DNA of 64,000 bases from Burkholderiaceae bacterium (GTDB lineage Bacteria; Pseudomonadota; Gammaproteobacteria; Burkholderiales; Burkholderiaceae_C): positions 248,001 to 312,000 of the forward strand of contig JACKLN010000003.1 of NCBI GenBank assembly GCA_024235855.1, read 5' to 3'. Within the stretch, counting starts at the first letter, position 1. Every line of letters begins with the position of its first letter. Shown here one piece after another: positions 7,993-20,400 of this stretch. The translations under genes and the position numbers were made by a program. Below the pieces are notes generated by a model. It was not told the DNA's origin and searched no databases. It saw nothing but the letters and a program-made list of their open reading frames with translations.

Positions 7993-10197
7993 ATGAGCCA
8001 AGAAGCCAAGTGCCCCTTCCACGCTGCCGGTGGCGCGCGTGCCACCCATGGCATGCAGTCCAACGCCGACTGGTGGCCCAACCAGCTGAACCTGGCCATC
8101 CTGCACCAGCACCAGCCGGTGTCGAGCCCGATGGACCCGGACTTCGACTATGCCGAAGCCTTCCAGAAGCTGGACTACGCTGCGCTGAAGCAGGACCTGG
8201 CCGCGCTGATGACCGACAGCCAGGACTGGTGGCCGGCCGACTGGGGCCACTACGGCGGCCTGTTCATCCGCATGGCCTGGCACGCCGCCGGCACCTACCG
8301 CACGGCCGACGGCCGCGGCGGCGCCAGCACCGGCAACCAGCGTTTCGCGCCGCTGAACAGCTGGCCCGACAACGGCAACCTGGACAAGGCGCGCCGCCTG
8401 CTGTGGCCGATCAAGCAGAAATACGGCAACGCCATCTCCTGGGCCGACCTGTTCATCCTGGCCGGCAACGTGGCCATGGAGACCATGGGCTTCAAGACCT
8501 TCGGCTTCGCCGGCGGCCGCGAGGACATCTGGGCGCCGGAAGAGGACATCTACTGGGGCGCGGAGACCGAATGGCTGGCCACCAGCGACAAGGCGAACAG
8601 CCGATACAGCGGTGACCGCAACCTGGAGAACCCGCTGGCCGCGGTGCAGATGGGCCTGATCTACGTGAACCCGGAAGGCCCGGACGGCAACCCCGACCCG
8701 GTGGCCTCGGGCCGCGACGTGCGCGAGACCTTCGCCCGCATGGCGATGAACGACGTCGAGACCGTGGCCCTGGTGGCAGGCGGTCACACCTTCGGCAAGG
8801 CGCACGGCGCCGGCGACCCCAAGCTCGTGGGGCCCGAGCCCGAGGCCGCGCCAATGGAGCAGATGGGCTTCGGCTGGATCAATGCGCACGGCAGCGGCAA
8901 GGGCGCGGACACCACCACCAGCGGCATCGAAGGCGCCTGGAAGCCCAACCCGACGACCTGGGACATGGGCTACTTCACCGTGCTGTTCAAGTACGACTGG
9001 GAACTCGTCAAGAGCCCTTCGGGCGCCCACCAGTGGCTGGCCAAGGACGTGGCCGAGGAGGACATGATCCCCGACGCGCACCGGCCCGGCGTGAAGCACC
9101 GGCCGATGATGACCACGGCCGACCTGTCGCTGAAGTTCGACCCGGCCTACGAGAAGATCTCGCGCCATTTCCTGGCCAACCCCGAGGAGTTCGCCGACGC
9201 CTATGCCCGCGCCTGGTTCAAGCTGACCCACCGCGACATGGGCCCCAAGAGCCGCTACCTGGGCCCGGAAGTGCCGGCCGAGGACCTGATCTGGCAGGAC
9301 CCGGTGCCCGCCGTCGACCACCCGCTGATCGACGCCAACGACGCCGCCGACCTGAAGGCGCGCGTGCTGGCCAGCGGCCTGGGCGTGAGCGCACTGGTGT
9401 CCACGGCCTGGGCGGCCGCTTCCACCTTCCGCGGCAGCGACATGCGCGGCGGTGCCAACGGCGCGCGCATCCGATTGGCGCCGCAGAAGGACTGGGCCGT
9501 GAACCAGCCGGCACAGCTGGCCAGGGTGCTGGCGGTGCTGGAAGGCATCCGCAGCAGCTTCAACGCCGGCGCCACCGGTGGCAAGCGGGTTTCGCTGGCC
9601 GATCTGATCGTGCTCGCCGGCAACGCCGGTGTCGAGGCCGCGGCCCAGGCGGCCGGACACGACGTGAACGTGCCCTTCACCCCGGGCCGCACCGACGCCA
9701 CGCCCGAGCAGACCGACGTCGATTCCTTCGCCGTGCTCGAGCCGCAGGCCGACGGCTTCCGCAACCACCGCAAGGCCGCCTACAGCGTGTCGCCCGAGGC
9801 GATGCTGGTCGACAAGGCGCAGCTGCTGACGCTGAGCGCGCCGGAAATGACGGCGCTGGTGGGAGGCCTGCGCGTGCTGGGCGCCAACGCCGGCGAGTCC
9901 AAGGCCGGCGTATTCACGCAGCGCCCGGGCCAGCTGACGAACGACTTCTTCGTCAACATCGTCGACATGGCCACCACCTGGGCACTCACGGGGGACAACG
10001 CCTACGAGGGCCGCGACCGGAAGACCGGTGCCGTGAAGTGGACGGCCACCCGCGTCGACCTCGCCTTCGGTGCCAATTCCCAGTTGCGCGCGATCAGCGA
10101 GGTCTACGCGCAGAGCGACAACGCGGCCAAGTTCGTGCGCGACTTCGTCGCCGCGTGGACCAAGGTGATGGAGCTCGACCGCTTCGACCTGAAGTGA
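7993..10197 (+). CDS. katG: Catalase-peroxidase KatG
   Basis: 734 residues, two peroxidase-like domains. It degrades H2O2 with heme b and also has peroxidase activity. ATG 7993 is chosen because AAGGAG lies at 7981-7986; the frame is open further upstream but not coding. Distal Arg93, Trp96 and His97 are in RMAWHAAGTYR; proximal His265 is in VAGGHTFGKAHG. Trp96, Tyr224 (IYVNPEG) and Met250 (FARMAMND) can form the Trp-Tyr-Met adduct needed for catalase activity. An imperfect inverted repeat (CTGGCAATC/GATTGGCAG, 7896-7918) lies upstream and could be a regulatory site. No OxyR consensus was evident. The gene is monocistronic and convergent with the monooxygenase. Confidence 0.97.
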   Translation: MSQEAKCPFHAAGGARATHGMQSNADWWPNQLNLAILHQHQPVSSPMDPDFDYAEAFQKLDYAALKQDLAALMTDSQDWWPADWGHYGGLFIRMAWHAAGTYRTADGRGGASTGNQRFAPLNSWPDNGNLDKARRLLWPIKQKYGNAISWADLFILAGNVAMETMGFKTFGFAGGREDIWAPEEDIYWGAETEWLATSDKANSRYSGDRNLENPLAAVQMGLIYVNPEGPDGNPDPVASGRDVRETFARMAMNDVETVALVAGGHTFGKAHGAGDPKLVGPEPEAAPMEQMGFGWINAHGSGKGADTTTSGIEGAWKPNPTTWDMGYFTVLFKYDWELVKSPSGAHQWLAKDVAEEDMIPDAHRPGVKHRPMMTTADLSLKFDPAYEKISRHFLANPEEFADAYARAWFKLTHRDMGPKSRYLGPEVPAEDLIWQDPVPAVDHPLIDANDAADLKARVLASGLGVSALVSTAWAAASTFRGSDMRGGANGARIRLAPQKDWAVNQPAQLARVLAVLEGIRSSFNAGATGGKRVSLADLIVLAGNAGVEAAAQAAGHDVNVPFTPGRTDATPEQTDVDSFAVLEPQADGFRNHRKAAYSVSPEAMLVDKAQLLTLSAPEMTALVGGLRVLGANAGESKAGVFTQRPGQLTNDFFVNIVDMATTWALTGDNAYEGRDRKTGAVKWTATRVDLAFGANSQLRAISEVYAQSDNAAKFVRDFVAAWTKVMELDRFDLK

Positions 10198-10207
10198 GGG
10201 CACCTGC

Positions 10208-10243
10208 CCCCGGCGGGCGGCGCCACATCGGCGCCCGCCGGGG
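10208..10243. terminator. GC hairpin between convergent katG and monooxygenase genes
   Basis: A perfect 12-bp stem, CCCCGGCGGGCG at 10208-10219 with CGCCCGCCGGGG at 10232-10243, sits exactly between the two convergent stop codons. There is no T-run on either side, so it may be a weak bidirectional terminator or a 3'-end stabiliser. Confidence 0.5.
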
Positions 10244-10266
10244 TGCGGATGCACCGACGCGCCGGT

Positions 10267-12063
10267 TCAGCGCAGGTGGTGCACCGGCGCCTGCCCGTAG
10301 ACCGGCGTGTCCAGGCCCTCGTAGCGCGCCTTGAGCTGCAGGCTCAGGAACTGGCTGTAGTGCCGGCTCTGGTGCAGGTTGCCGCCGTGGATCCACAGGT
10401 TGGCCTGGTTCGTGGGCTTCCACATGTTGCGCAGTTCGCCCTCCCAGGGCCCGGGGTCCTTGGTCGTGCCGCTGCCCAGCCCCCAGACCTTGCCCACGCG
10501 GTCGGCCACCTCGGGGCTCACCAGGTCGGCCAGGAACTGGTTCATCGAGCCGTAGCCGGTGGCGTAGACGATCAGGTCGGCCGGCAGTTCGGTGCCGTCG
10601 GTCAGCGTCACGCTCTTCGGATGGATGCGCTCGATGTTGTTGTGGCTCTTGAGCTTGATCTGCCCGTTGGCCACCAGCTCGCTGGCGCCCACGTCGATGT
10701 AGTAGCCCGAGCCGCGGCGCAGGTACTTCATGAACAGGCCCGAGCCGTCGTCGCCGAAGTCGAGCATGAAGCCCGCCTTCTCCAGCCGCGCGTAGAGGTC
10801 GGCATCGCGCTTCTTCATCTCCTCGTACACGGGGATGTGGAAGGTGTGCATGATCTTGTAGGGCACGCTGGCGAAGACGAGGTCGGCCGTGTGGTGGTCG
10901 ATGCCGTTCTTCACCGCCTGTTCGCTGTAGAGCCCGCCCAGCGCCAGCTCCATCAGCGAATCCGACGGCGCGATGTGCGTGCTGCTGCGCTGGACCATGG
11001 TCACGTCCACGCCGTGTTCCACCATCGCCGCGCAGATGTCGTGGGCGCTGTTGTTGCTGCCCAGCACCACCACCTTCTTGCCCTTGTAGGCCTCCGGGCC
11101 GGGGTGGCGGCTGCTGTGGTGCTGGTCGCCCTGGAAGGTTTCGGCCCCAGGGATCTTCGGCACGTTGGCGTAGCCCGACACGCCCAGCGCGAACACCAGC
11201 TGCTTCGGCCGCAGCACGATCTCCTTGCCGTCGCGCTCCACCGTCACCGCCCATTCGCCGGTGGCTTCGTCGAAGGTGGCCTTCTTCGCCGTGGTGCTGC
11301 CCCAGTAGTTCAGCTCCATGACCTTGGCGTACATCTCCAGCCAGTCGCCGACCTTGTCCTTGTGGGCGAACACCGGCCAGTCGTCGGGGAAGGGCAGGTA
11401 GGGCAGGTGGTCGTACCAGACCGGGTCGTGCAGGTGCAGGCTCTTGTAGCGGTTGCGCCAGCTGTCGCCGGGGCGGGCGTTCTTCTCCACCACGATGGTG
11501 GGCACGCCCAGCCGGCGCAGCCGCGCCGCCAGCATGATGCCGCCCTGGCCGCCGCCGATGATCACCACGTACGGCTGCTCGCTGAAGCCCAGCGTGGCCT
11601 GCTCCTCGGCGCGCTGCTCGGCCCAGGTCTTTCGCCCCGGGTGCACGCCGTGCTCGGCGCCCTTGACGCGGCGCTCGCCCTTCTTCTCCTCGAAGCCCTT
11701 GAGCTCCACCATCGTGGTCAGCAGGGTCCAGGCCTGGCCATCCTTCAGCCGCAGGTGGCCGCGGCCGCGCGCCACCCGGGTCTCGAACGTGAACCAGGCG
11801 TCGATCACGCCATCGGCTTCGGTGGCATCGCCGTCGAGTGCGAAGGCCGTCGGTGCCGTGTCGTCCAGCCGCGCGGCCAGCATCTCGCGCATCGCCGCCG
11901 GGCCTTCCTGCGTGCGGATGTTCCAGGTGAAGGCCACGAGGTCGCGCCAGTAGCTGTCGTCGTGGAACAGCGCGACGGCGGCGTCGAGGTCGCGCCGCGC
12001 CAGCGCGTCACCGAAGGCGGCCAGCCAGCGCTGGACGGCCGCGTTGGGGGAGGGGTCGGTCAT
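10267..12063 (-). CDS. Flavin-containing monooxygenase with N-terminal NTF2/SnoaL-like domain
   Basis: 598 residues. The first 130 form a SnoaL/NTF2-like domain (LDAAVALFHDDSYWRDLVAFTW). From about residue 165 the chain is an FAD/NAD(P)H monooxygenase: FAD Rossmann VIIGGGQGGIMLAARL, then FQGDQHHSSRHP (the FxGxxxHxxx-type Baeyer-Villiger/FMO fingerprint), the NADPH Rossmann VVVLGSNNSAHDI, and LIVYATGYGSMN. It should hydroxylate or insert oxygen into a small organic substrate; the substrate is unknown. A candidate sigma-54 promoter lies 54-69 bases upstream, and the gene just upstream encodes a sigma-54 activator, so it is probably the activator's target. Confidence 0.85.
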   Translation of the reverse strand: MTDPSPNAAVQRWLAAFGDALARRDLDAAVALFHDDSYWRDLVAFTWNIRTQEGPAAMREMLAARLDDTAPTAFALDGDATEADGVIDAWFTFETRVARGRGHLRLKDGQAWTLLTTMVELKGFEEKKGERRVKGAEHGVHPGRKTWAEQRAEEQATLGFSEQPYVVIIGGGQGGIMLAARLRRLGVPTIVVEKNARPGDSWRNRYKSLHLHDPVWYDHLPYLPFPDDWPVFAHKDKVGDWLEMYAKVMELNYWGSTTAKKATFDEATGEWAVTVERDGKEIVLRPKQLVFALGVSGYANVPKIPGAETFQGDQHHSSRHPGPEAYKGKKVVVLGSNNSAHDICAAMVEHGVDVTMVQRSSTHIAPSDSLMELALGGLYSEQAVKNGIDHHTADLVFASVPYKIMHTFHIPVYEEMKKRDADLYARLEKAGFMLDFGDDGSGLFMKYLRRGSGYYIDVGASELVANGQIKLKSHNNIERIHPKSVTLTDGTELPADLIVYATGYGSMNQFLADLVSPEVADRVGKVWGLGSGTTKDPGPWEGELRNMWKPTNQANLWIHGGNLHQSRHYSQFLSLQLKARYEGLDTPVYGQAPVHHLR

Positions 12064-12116
12064 GGGGCTTGTCTCCGTGGATGCCGGCGGCGGGTGCGGC
12101 CGATCCCTTGCCCTGA

Positions 12117-12132
12117 CTCAAGTCCCGTGCCT
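12117..12132 (-). promoter_or_regulatory. Candidate sigma-54 (-24/-12) promoter for the monooxygenase
   Basis: Reading leftward the sequence is AGGCACGGGACTTGAG, against the consensus TGGCACG-N4-TTGCW. GGCACG and TTG match with correct spacing; the -12 C is replaced by A, which weakens the call. Predicted transcription start is about 45 bases before the ATG at 12063. The adjacent sigma-54 activator gene and upstream repeats support it. Confidence 0.5.
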
Positions 12133-12199
12133 GGCCTTGCGCCGCCGTGCGGCGCACGCAAGTGCCTGTCGCGCTTCAGGGGCTCAGGGTTGCCCCGGA

Positions 12200-12254
12200 T
12201 GTCACAGCACGTCGCCCGTGCGGCAGCTGTCACACCCGGGCCGGGTGACAGGTG

Positions 12255-12259
<5 letters not shown>
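12200..12259. promoter_or_regulatory. Cluster of TGTCACA boxes, candidate activator binding sites
   Basis: TGTCACA occurs at 12200-12206, 12228-12234 and 12253-12259, spaced 28 and 25 bases apart. An inverted partner, GTGACA, lies at 12245-12250, giving palindromes GTGACA-GG-TGTCAC (12245-12258) and TGTCAC-N11-GTGACA (12228-12250). They lie roughly 95-150 bases upstream of the predicted transcription start, the normal place for enhancer-binding-protein sites. The last box overlaps the stop codon of the activator gene. Confidence 0.5.
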
Positions 12260-14177
<1,918 letters not shown>

Positions 14178-14249
14178 GCCTCGCCCTCCGGCGGGCGCAC
14201 CGAGTGCCCGCGTCGAGGTCGAACACGGTGGCCGCCCGCGGCGGCGCTG

Positions 14250-15206
14250 TCAACGGCGGGTTTGCCCCGGGCCGACGGCCTGCTGCACCAGCATGGCCGC
14301 GGCCAGGTCCTCCAGCGCGGTGCCCACCGACTTGAACACCGTGCGTTCGTCGGCATCGCCGCGGCCAGGCACCTCGCTACGCGACAGCTGCGCCAGCGTG
14401 CCGCGCAGGTCAGTGCGCCGCCAGGCGCCGCTGGCCATCGGCGCCAGCAGCTCGCCACTCTTGGCCAGCGCCTCCTCGGTGTCCACCCAGACCGCTGCGC
14501 CGCGGAAGCAGGCGTCGTCGGCCTCCCGCATGGCCGGCGTGAAGCTGCCGATCAGGTCCAGGTGGCTGCCCGGCGCCAGCCATTCGCCGCGGATCACGGG
14601 TGCGGTGGCCAGCGTCGCGCAGCTGACGATGGGTGCACGGCGCACCGCGGCGGCCAGGTCGGTGGCCACGGTGACGTGGAAGCCTTCATGGCGCCACTGC
14701 GCGGCCAGCACCTCGGCCGCCTCCGGCCGGCGCGCCCAGACTGTGACGTGCGTGATCGGCCGCACCGCGCGGTAGGCCGCCGGCAGCAGCGCGGCCACGC
14801 GGCCGGCGCCGACCACCAGCATCTCGCGGGCATCGGCCGGCGCCAGCCAGGAGGCCGCCAGCGCCGACGCTGCCGCCGTGCGCCGCGTGGTGATGGCGTC
14901 GCCGTCCAGCAACGCCAGCGGCACGCCGGTGACGGCGTCGTGCAGCAGCACGCTGGCGTGCAGCCCGGGCAGGCCGCGGGCTGCGTTGCCGGGCGCGATG
15001 TTGATCACCTTCACGGCGTAACAGCGCCCCGGGTCCCAGGCGCTCATCACCAGCGACGTGACGGCCTCGCCGCCGCCCGGATCGGCCAGCGTCAGCACCT
15101 GGCGCGGCGGCACCTCGGCACCGCGCGCGAAGAGCTCGCGCAGCGCCGGCACCAGGCGCTCGAAGGGCGTGGCGCGGGTGACGCTGTCGGCGTCGATCAC
15201 CTGCAT
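14250..15206 (-). CDS. Ornithine cyclodeaminase / mu-crystallin family protein
   Basis: 318 residues with the family's NAD(P)-binding core: substrate Arg/Lys region SAWDPGRCYAVKVINIAPGNA, then LLDGDAITTRRTAAASALAASWLA, Rossmann EMLVVGAGRVAALLPAAYRA, SCATLATAPVIRGEWLAPGSHLDLIGSF (split here across helices and strands), and TVFKSVGTALEDLAAAM. Family members are ornithine cyclodeaminase, ketimine reductases, or alanine/lysine dehydrogenase-like enzymes. It is co-directional with the Lrp regulator upstream (29-base gap). A second, more canonical cyclodeaminase is encoded divergently at 16259, so this copy may act on another imino or amino acid. Confidence 0.85.
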   Translation of the reverse strand: MQVIDADSVTRATPFERLVPALRELFARGAEVPPRQVLTLADPGGGEAVTSLVMSAWDPGRCYAVKVINIAPGNAARGLPGLHASVLLHDAVTGVPLALLDGDAITTRRTAAASALAASWLAPADAREMLVVGAGRVAALLPAAYRAVRPITHVTVWARRPEAAEVLAAQWRHEGFHVTVATDLAAAVRRAPIVSCATLATAPVIRGEWLAPGSHLDLIGSFTPAMREADDACFRGAAVWVDTEEALAKSGELLAPMASGAWRRTDLRGTLAQLSRSEVPGRGDADERTVFKSVGTALEDLAAAMLVQQAVGPGQTRR

Positions 15207-15234
15207 GCGGTCCGCCCGCAGCGCGGGGGTGCGC

Positions 15235-15657
15235 TCACCGGTAGGTGGCCAGCAGGATGCTGGTCTCCGTGTGGCGGATGCCCTTGATCAGCCGGATGCG
15301 CTCGAGCACCTGCGAGAGTTCGGCGGTGCTGGCGGCGCGCAGCTCGGCCAGCAGGTCCCAGCGGCCGTTGGTGTCGTGCAGCGCCACCAGCCCGGGTTCG
15401 CCACGCAGGTGGGCCACCACGGCGCGCGTCTGGTTGCCCTCCACCTCCACCGCCATCCAGGCCCGGATGCCGTCGTCGGCCGCCTGCTCGGGCCGCAGCG
15501 TCACCGTGTAGCCGGTGATGACGCCGGCGTCCTCCAGCTTCTGCAGTCGGTGGCGCACGGTGCCGCGCGCCACGCCCAGTTTCTCCGCCAGCACCGCCGC
15601 GGGCGTGCGGGCGTCCTGGCGCAGCAGCGCGATCAGGCGCAGGTCGAGGTCGTCCAT
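15235..15657 (-). CDS. Lrp/AsnC family transcriptional regulator
   Basis: 140 residues with both standard parts: N-terminal HTH (LDLRLIALLRQDARTPAAVL, then GVARGTVRHRLQKLEDAGVI) and C-terminal RAM ligand-binding domain (RAWMAVEVEGNQ ... GRWDLLAELRA ... IRLIKGIRHTETSILL). Such proteins respond to amino acids. It sits between two ornithine cyclodeaminase homologues with putA beyond, so arginine, ornithine or proline is the likely effector. A candidate operator lies at 16138-16157. Confidence 0.9.
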   Translation of the reverse strand: MDDLDLRLIALLRQDARTPAAVLAEKLGVARGTVRHRLQKLEDAGVITGYTVTLRPEQAADDGIRAWMAVEVEGNQTRAVVAHLRGEPGLVALHDTNGRWDLLAELRAASTAELSQVLERIRLIKGIRHTETSILLATYR

Positions 15658-15712
15658 GCGGGGATTGTCCGCGCCGCTGCCGGCCGAGCGTTCGCCGACG
15701 CGGCGCGCCCGG

Positions 15713-16018
15713 TCAGTCGTCCCAGCTGATCACCGGGCCGAGCTTGCGCTGGGCCAGGAACACCGCCTCGCGCAGCGACAGTGCGGCACCGCCGTCCTGC
15801 CACGCCGGCGGCGTGCGGCGGGCCGCCCGCCGCACCGGCAGGTCGTAGCGCACGTAGTAGCAGTCCATGGCGCGGTCGTCGGCCAGTTCCGGCGGGTCGT
15901 CGGCGTCGTGGCTGCCGTAGAGCAGGTGATGGCGCACGATGCGCACGTGGCAGGTGGTCACGCCGCCGTGGAACCACAGGCCCTGCTTGACGCTGGGCAG
16001 CCGGTCGAGTTCGTCCAT
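15713..16018 (-). CDS. Small conserved-looking protein of unknown function
   Basis: 101 residues from ATG 16018. It is rich in aromatic and charged residues (LWFHGGVTTCHVRIVRHHLL ... DCYYVRYDLP ... AVFLAQRKLGPVISWDD), without signal peptide or membrane segment. No family was recognised. It precedes the Lrp gene by 55 bases on the same strand and faces the divergent ornithine cyclodeaminase, so it may be the first gene of an unknown-Lrp-cyclodeaminase unit. Confidence 0.55.
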   Translation of the reverse strand: MDELDRLPSVKQGLWFHGGVTTCHVRIVRHHLLYGSHDADDPPELADDRAMDCYYVRYDLPVRRAARRTPPAWQDGGAALSLREAVFLAQRKLGPVISWDD

Positions 16019-16137
16019 GTCGCACACCTCGTGCAAGTGGGGCGGGCCGCCGTCGTGCGACCGACGCCTGGGTCCGGCAGGTGTATCAGCGGCAGTGGCC
16101 GCCTGAAACCCGGGTCGACCCGAGGCCAGGTCGGTTC

Positions 16138-16157
16138 GATCACTTTGGCAAATGATC
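16138..16157. promoter_or_regulatory. Candidate Lrp-type operator in the divergent ornithine region
   Basis: An AT-richer 20-base imperfect palindrome, GATCA-N10-TGATC with inner TT/AA matches, lies about 100 bases before the cyclodeaminase start at 16259 and 120 bases before the small divergent gene. Position and composition fit an Lrp/AsnC binding site, but there is no direct proof. Confidence 0.3.
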
Positions 16158-16258
16158 TTGACGAAGTGGTCAGTCGATTGCGCGATTCGGTCGGTGCGGA
16201 TGGTTCCAACTGCCACGGGCGTCCGGGAGACTGATCGACATCGCCTTCGGAGTCCGTC

Positions 16259-17380
<1,122 letters not shown>

Positions 17381-17490
17381 AACCCCGGGCCGGGCGCAGC
17401 TTCTGCGCCCGCCGGGCCGCCGAACCGCGCAAGATTCGCCGGCCGGCGCGCCACACTGCGGGCCGTCGCTGCCCTCACGCCGGAGCCGCC

Positions 17491-20400
17491 ATGACCGCGC
17501 CCGTTTCTCCCCCCCCGTTCACCCCGCTGCCCGCGCGTCCGCCGCTGCGCCAGGCCATTGCCGCGCTGACCCGCACGCCGGAGCCGGACCTGCTGCCCGG
17601 CCTGCTGGCCCAGGCGCGGCTGGCGCCAGACGCATCGGCCCGCACCCAGGCGCTGGCGTTGCGCATCGCCCGGGGCGTGCGCGAACGCAGTCGAGACCGC
17701 GGCCGCGCCGGGCTGGTGCAGGGCCTGCTGCAGGAGTTCGCGCTGTCGTCGCAGGAGGGCGTGGCGCTGATGTGCCTGGCCGAGGCGCTGCTGCGCATCC
17801 CCGACGCCGCCACGCGCGACGCGCTGATCCGCGACAAGATCAGCCGTGGCGACTGGCAGGCCCACGTGGGCCGCAGCCCGTCGCTGTTCGTCAATGCCGC
17901 CGCCTGGGGCCTGCTGCTCACCGGCAAGCTGGTGGGCACGCACAGCGACGAGGGCCTGACCGCCGCGCTGCGCCGCATCGTCGGCCGAGGTGGCGAGCCG
18001 CTGGTGCGCAAGGGCGTGGACGTGGCCATGCGCATGATGGGCGAGCAGTTCGTCACCGGCGAGACCATCGCCGAGGCGCTGCAGAACGCCGCGCCACGCG
18101 AGGCCCAGGGCTTCCGCTACAGCTTCGACATGCTGGGCGAGGCGGCGCTGACCGAGGCGGACGCGGCGCGCTATCTGGCCGCCTACGAGCAGGCCATCGA
18201 CGCCATCGGCGCGGCGTCCGCCGGCCGCGGCATCGTCGCCGGCCCGGGCATCTCGATCAAGCTCTCGGCGCTGCACCCGCGCTACGCCCGCGCGCAGGCA
18301 GGCCGCGTGATGGACGAGCTCTACCCGCGCCTGCAGGCGCTGGCCCTGCGCGCGCGCCGGTATGACATCGGCCTGAACATCGACGCCGAGGAAGCCGACC
18401 GGCTGGACCTGTCGCTCGACCTGCTGGAGCGCCTGTGCGCCGACGAACAACTCGCCGGCTGGCACGGCGTGGGCTTCGTCATCCAGGGCTACGGCAAGCG
18501 CTGCCCCGCGGTGGTGGATGTCCTCGTCGATCTCGCGCGGCGCACCCGGCGGCGGCTGATGGTGCGCCTGGTCAAGGGCGCCTACTGGGACAGCGAGGTC
18601 AAGCGCGCGCAGCTCGACGGTCAGGCCGGCTACCCGGTCTACACGCGCAAGGCGTACACCGACGTGGCCTACCTCGCCTGCGCACGCAAGATGCTGGCCG
18701 CGCCCGACGCCATCTACCCCCAGTTCGCCACCCACAACGCGCAGACGCTGGCGGCCCTCCACGAGATGGCCGGTGGCGCCGATGCGCCCGCCGACCGCTA
18801 CGAGTTCCAGTGCCTGCACGGCATGGGCGAACCGCTGTACGAGCAGGTGGTGGGGCCTGCGGCCACGGGCGGCCTGGGCCGGCCCTGCCGCATCTATGCG
18901 CCGGTGGGGTCGCACGAGACGCTGCTGGCCTACCTGGTGCGCCGGCTGCTGGAGAACGGCGCCAACACCAGCTTCGTCAACCGCGTGGCCGACGCGTCGC
19001 TGCCGCTGGAGGCGCTGGTGGAGGACCCGGTGGTCACCGTGGAACGCCTGGCCGCGGCCGAAGGCACCGTGGGCCTGCCGCACCCGAAGATCTCGCTGCC
19101 GCAGGCGCTGTACGGCGCGGTGCGCGTGAACTCGCGCGGCCTGGACCTGACCGACGACGCCCAGCTTGCGCGCATCGACGCCGCGCTGAGGGCCGATGCC
19201 GCAAAGCCCTGGACCGCCGAGCCGCTGCTGGCCACCGACGCACGACCCGACGCTGCCGAGCCGGTGTGCAACCCCGCCGACCCGGCCGACCGCGTGGGCA
19301 CCGTGCACCCGGCCAGCGCCGCCGACGTGGCCGCCGCACTTGCCGGCGCCGAGGCAGCGGCACCAGCCTGGGCCGCCGAGCCGCCGGCGCGGCGCGCACA
19401 GATCCTGGAGGCCGCCGCCGAAGCCCTGGAGGCCGCCACCGAACACCTGCTGCCGCTGCTGATGCGCGAAGCCGGCAAGACCGGGGCCAACGGCGTGGCC
19501 GAGGTGCGCGAGGCGGTGGACTTCCTGCGCTACGACGCGCAGCAGCTGCGTCAAGGTGCGGAGGGCGGCTGGGACAACGCCACGCACCGCGCGCTGGGCC
19601 CGGTCGTCTGCATCAGCCCCTGGAACTTCCCGCTGGCCATCTTCACCGGCCAGGTGGCCGCGGCGCTGGCCGCTGGCAACGTGGTCCTGGCCAAGCCGGC
19701 CGAGCAGACGCCGCTCGTGGCCGCCGAGGCCGTGCGCCTGCTGCACGCCGCCGGCGTGCCGCGCGCCGCACTGCAGCTGCTGCCCGGCCGCGGAGAGACC
19801 GTCGGCGCCGCGCTGGTGGCCGACGCCCGCGTTCGCGGCGTGCTGTTCACCGGCTCCACCGAGGTCGCCCGCCTGCTGCAGCGCGCGCTGGCCGGGCGGC
19901 TGAACTCCGACGGCCAGCCGGTGCCGTTGATCGCGGAAACCGGTGGTCTCAACGCGATGGTGGTCGACACCTCGGCGCTGCCGGAGCAGGTGGTTCAGGA
20001 TGTCATCGGCTCGGCCTTCGACAGTGCCGGCCAGCGCTGCAGCGCGCTGCGCCTGTTGTGCGTGCAGCGCGAGGCGGCGCCGCGCATCCGCGCGATGCTG
20101 CTGGGGGCGATGCAGGAACTGCGCCTGGGCGACCCACGCCGGCTCGCCACCGATGTCGGCCCGGTGATCGACGACGACGCGCGTGCCGGCCTGCAGCGTC
20201 ACATCGACGCCATGCGCGCGAAGGGTTTCACCGTCACGCAGCCGGTGCCCGCGCCGGAGAGTGGCTGCTTCGTGCCGCCGACGCTCATCGACCTGCCGTC
20301 GCCGCAGGCGCTGGCCCGCGAGGTCTTCGGTCCGGTGCTCCACCTCGTCACCTACGAGCGCGAGCAGCTCCCGGCCCTGCTGGCCCAGGTCAACGCCGCC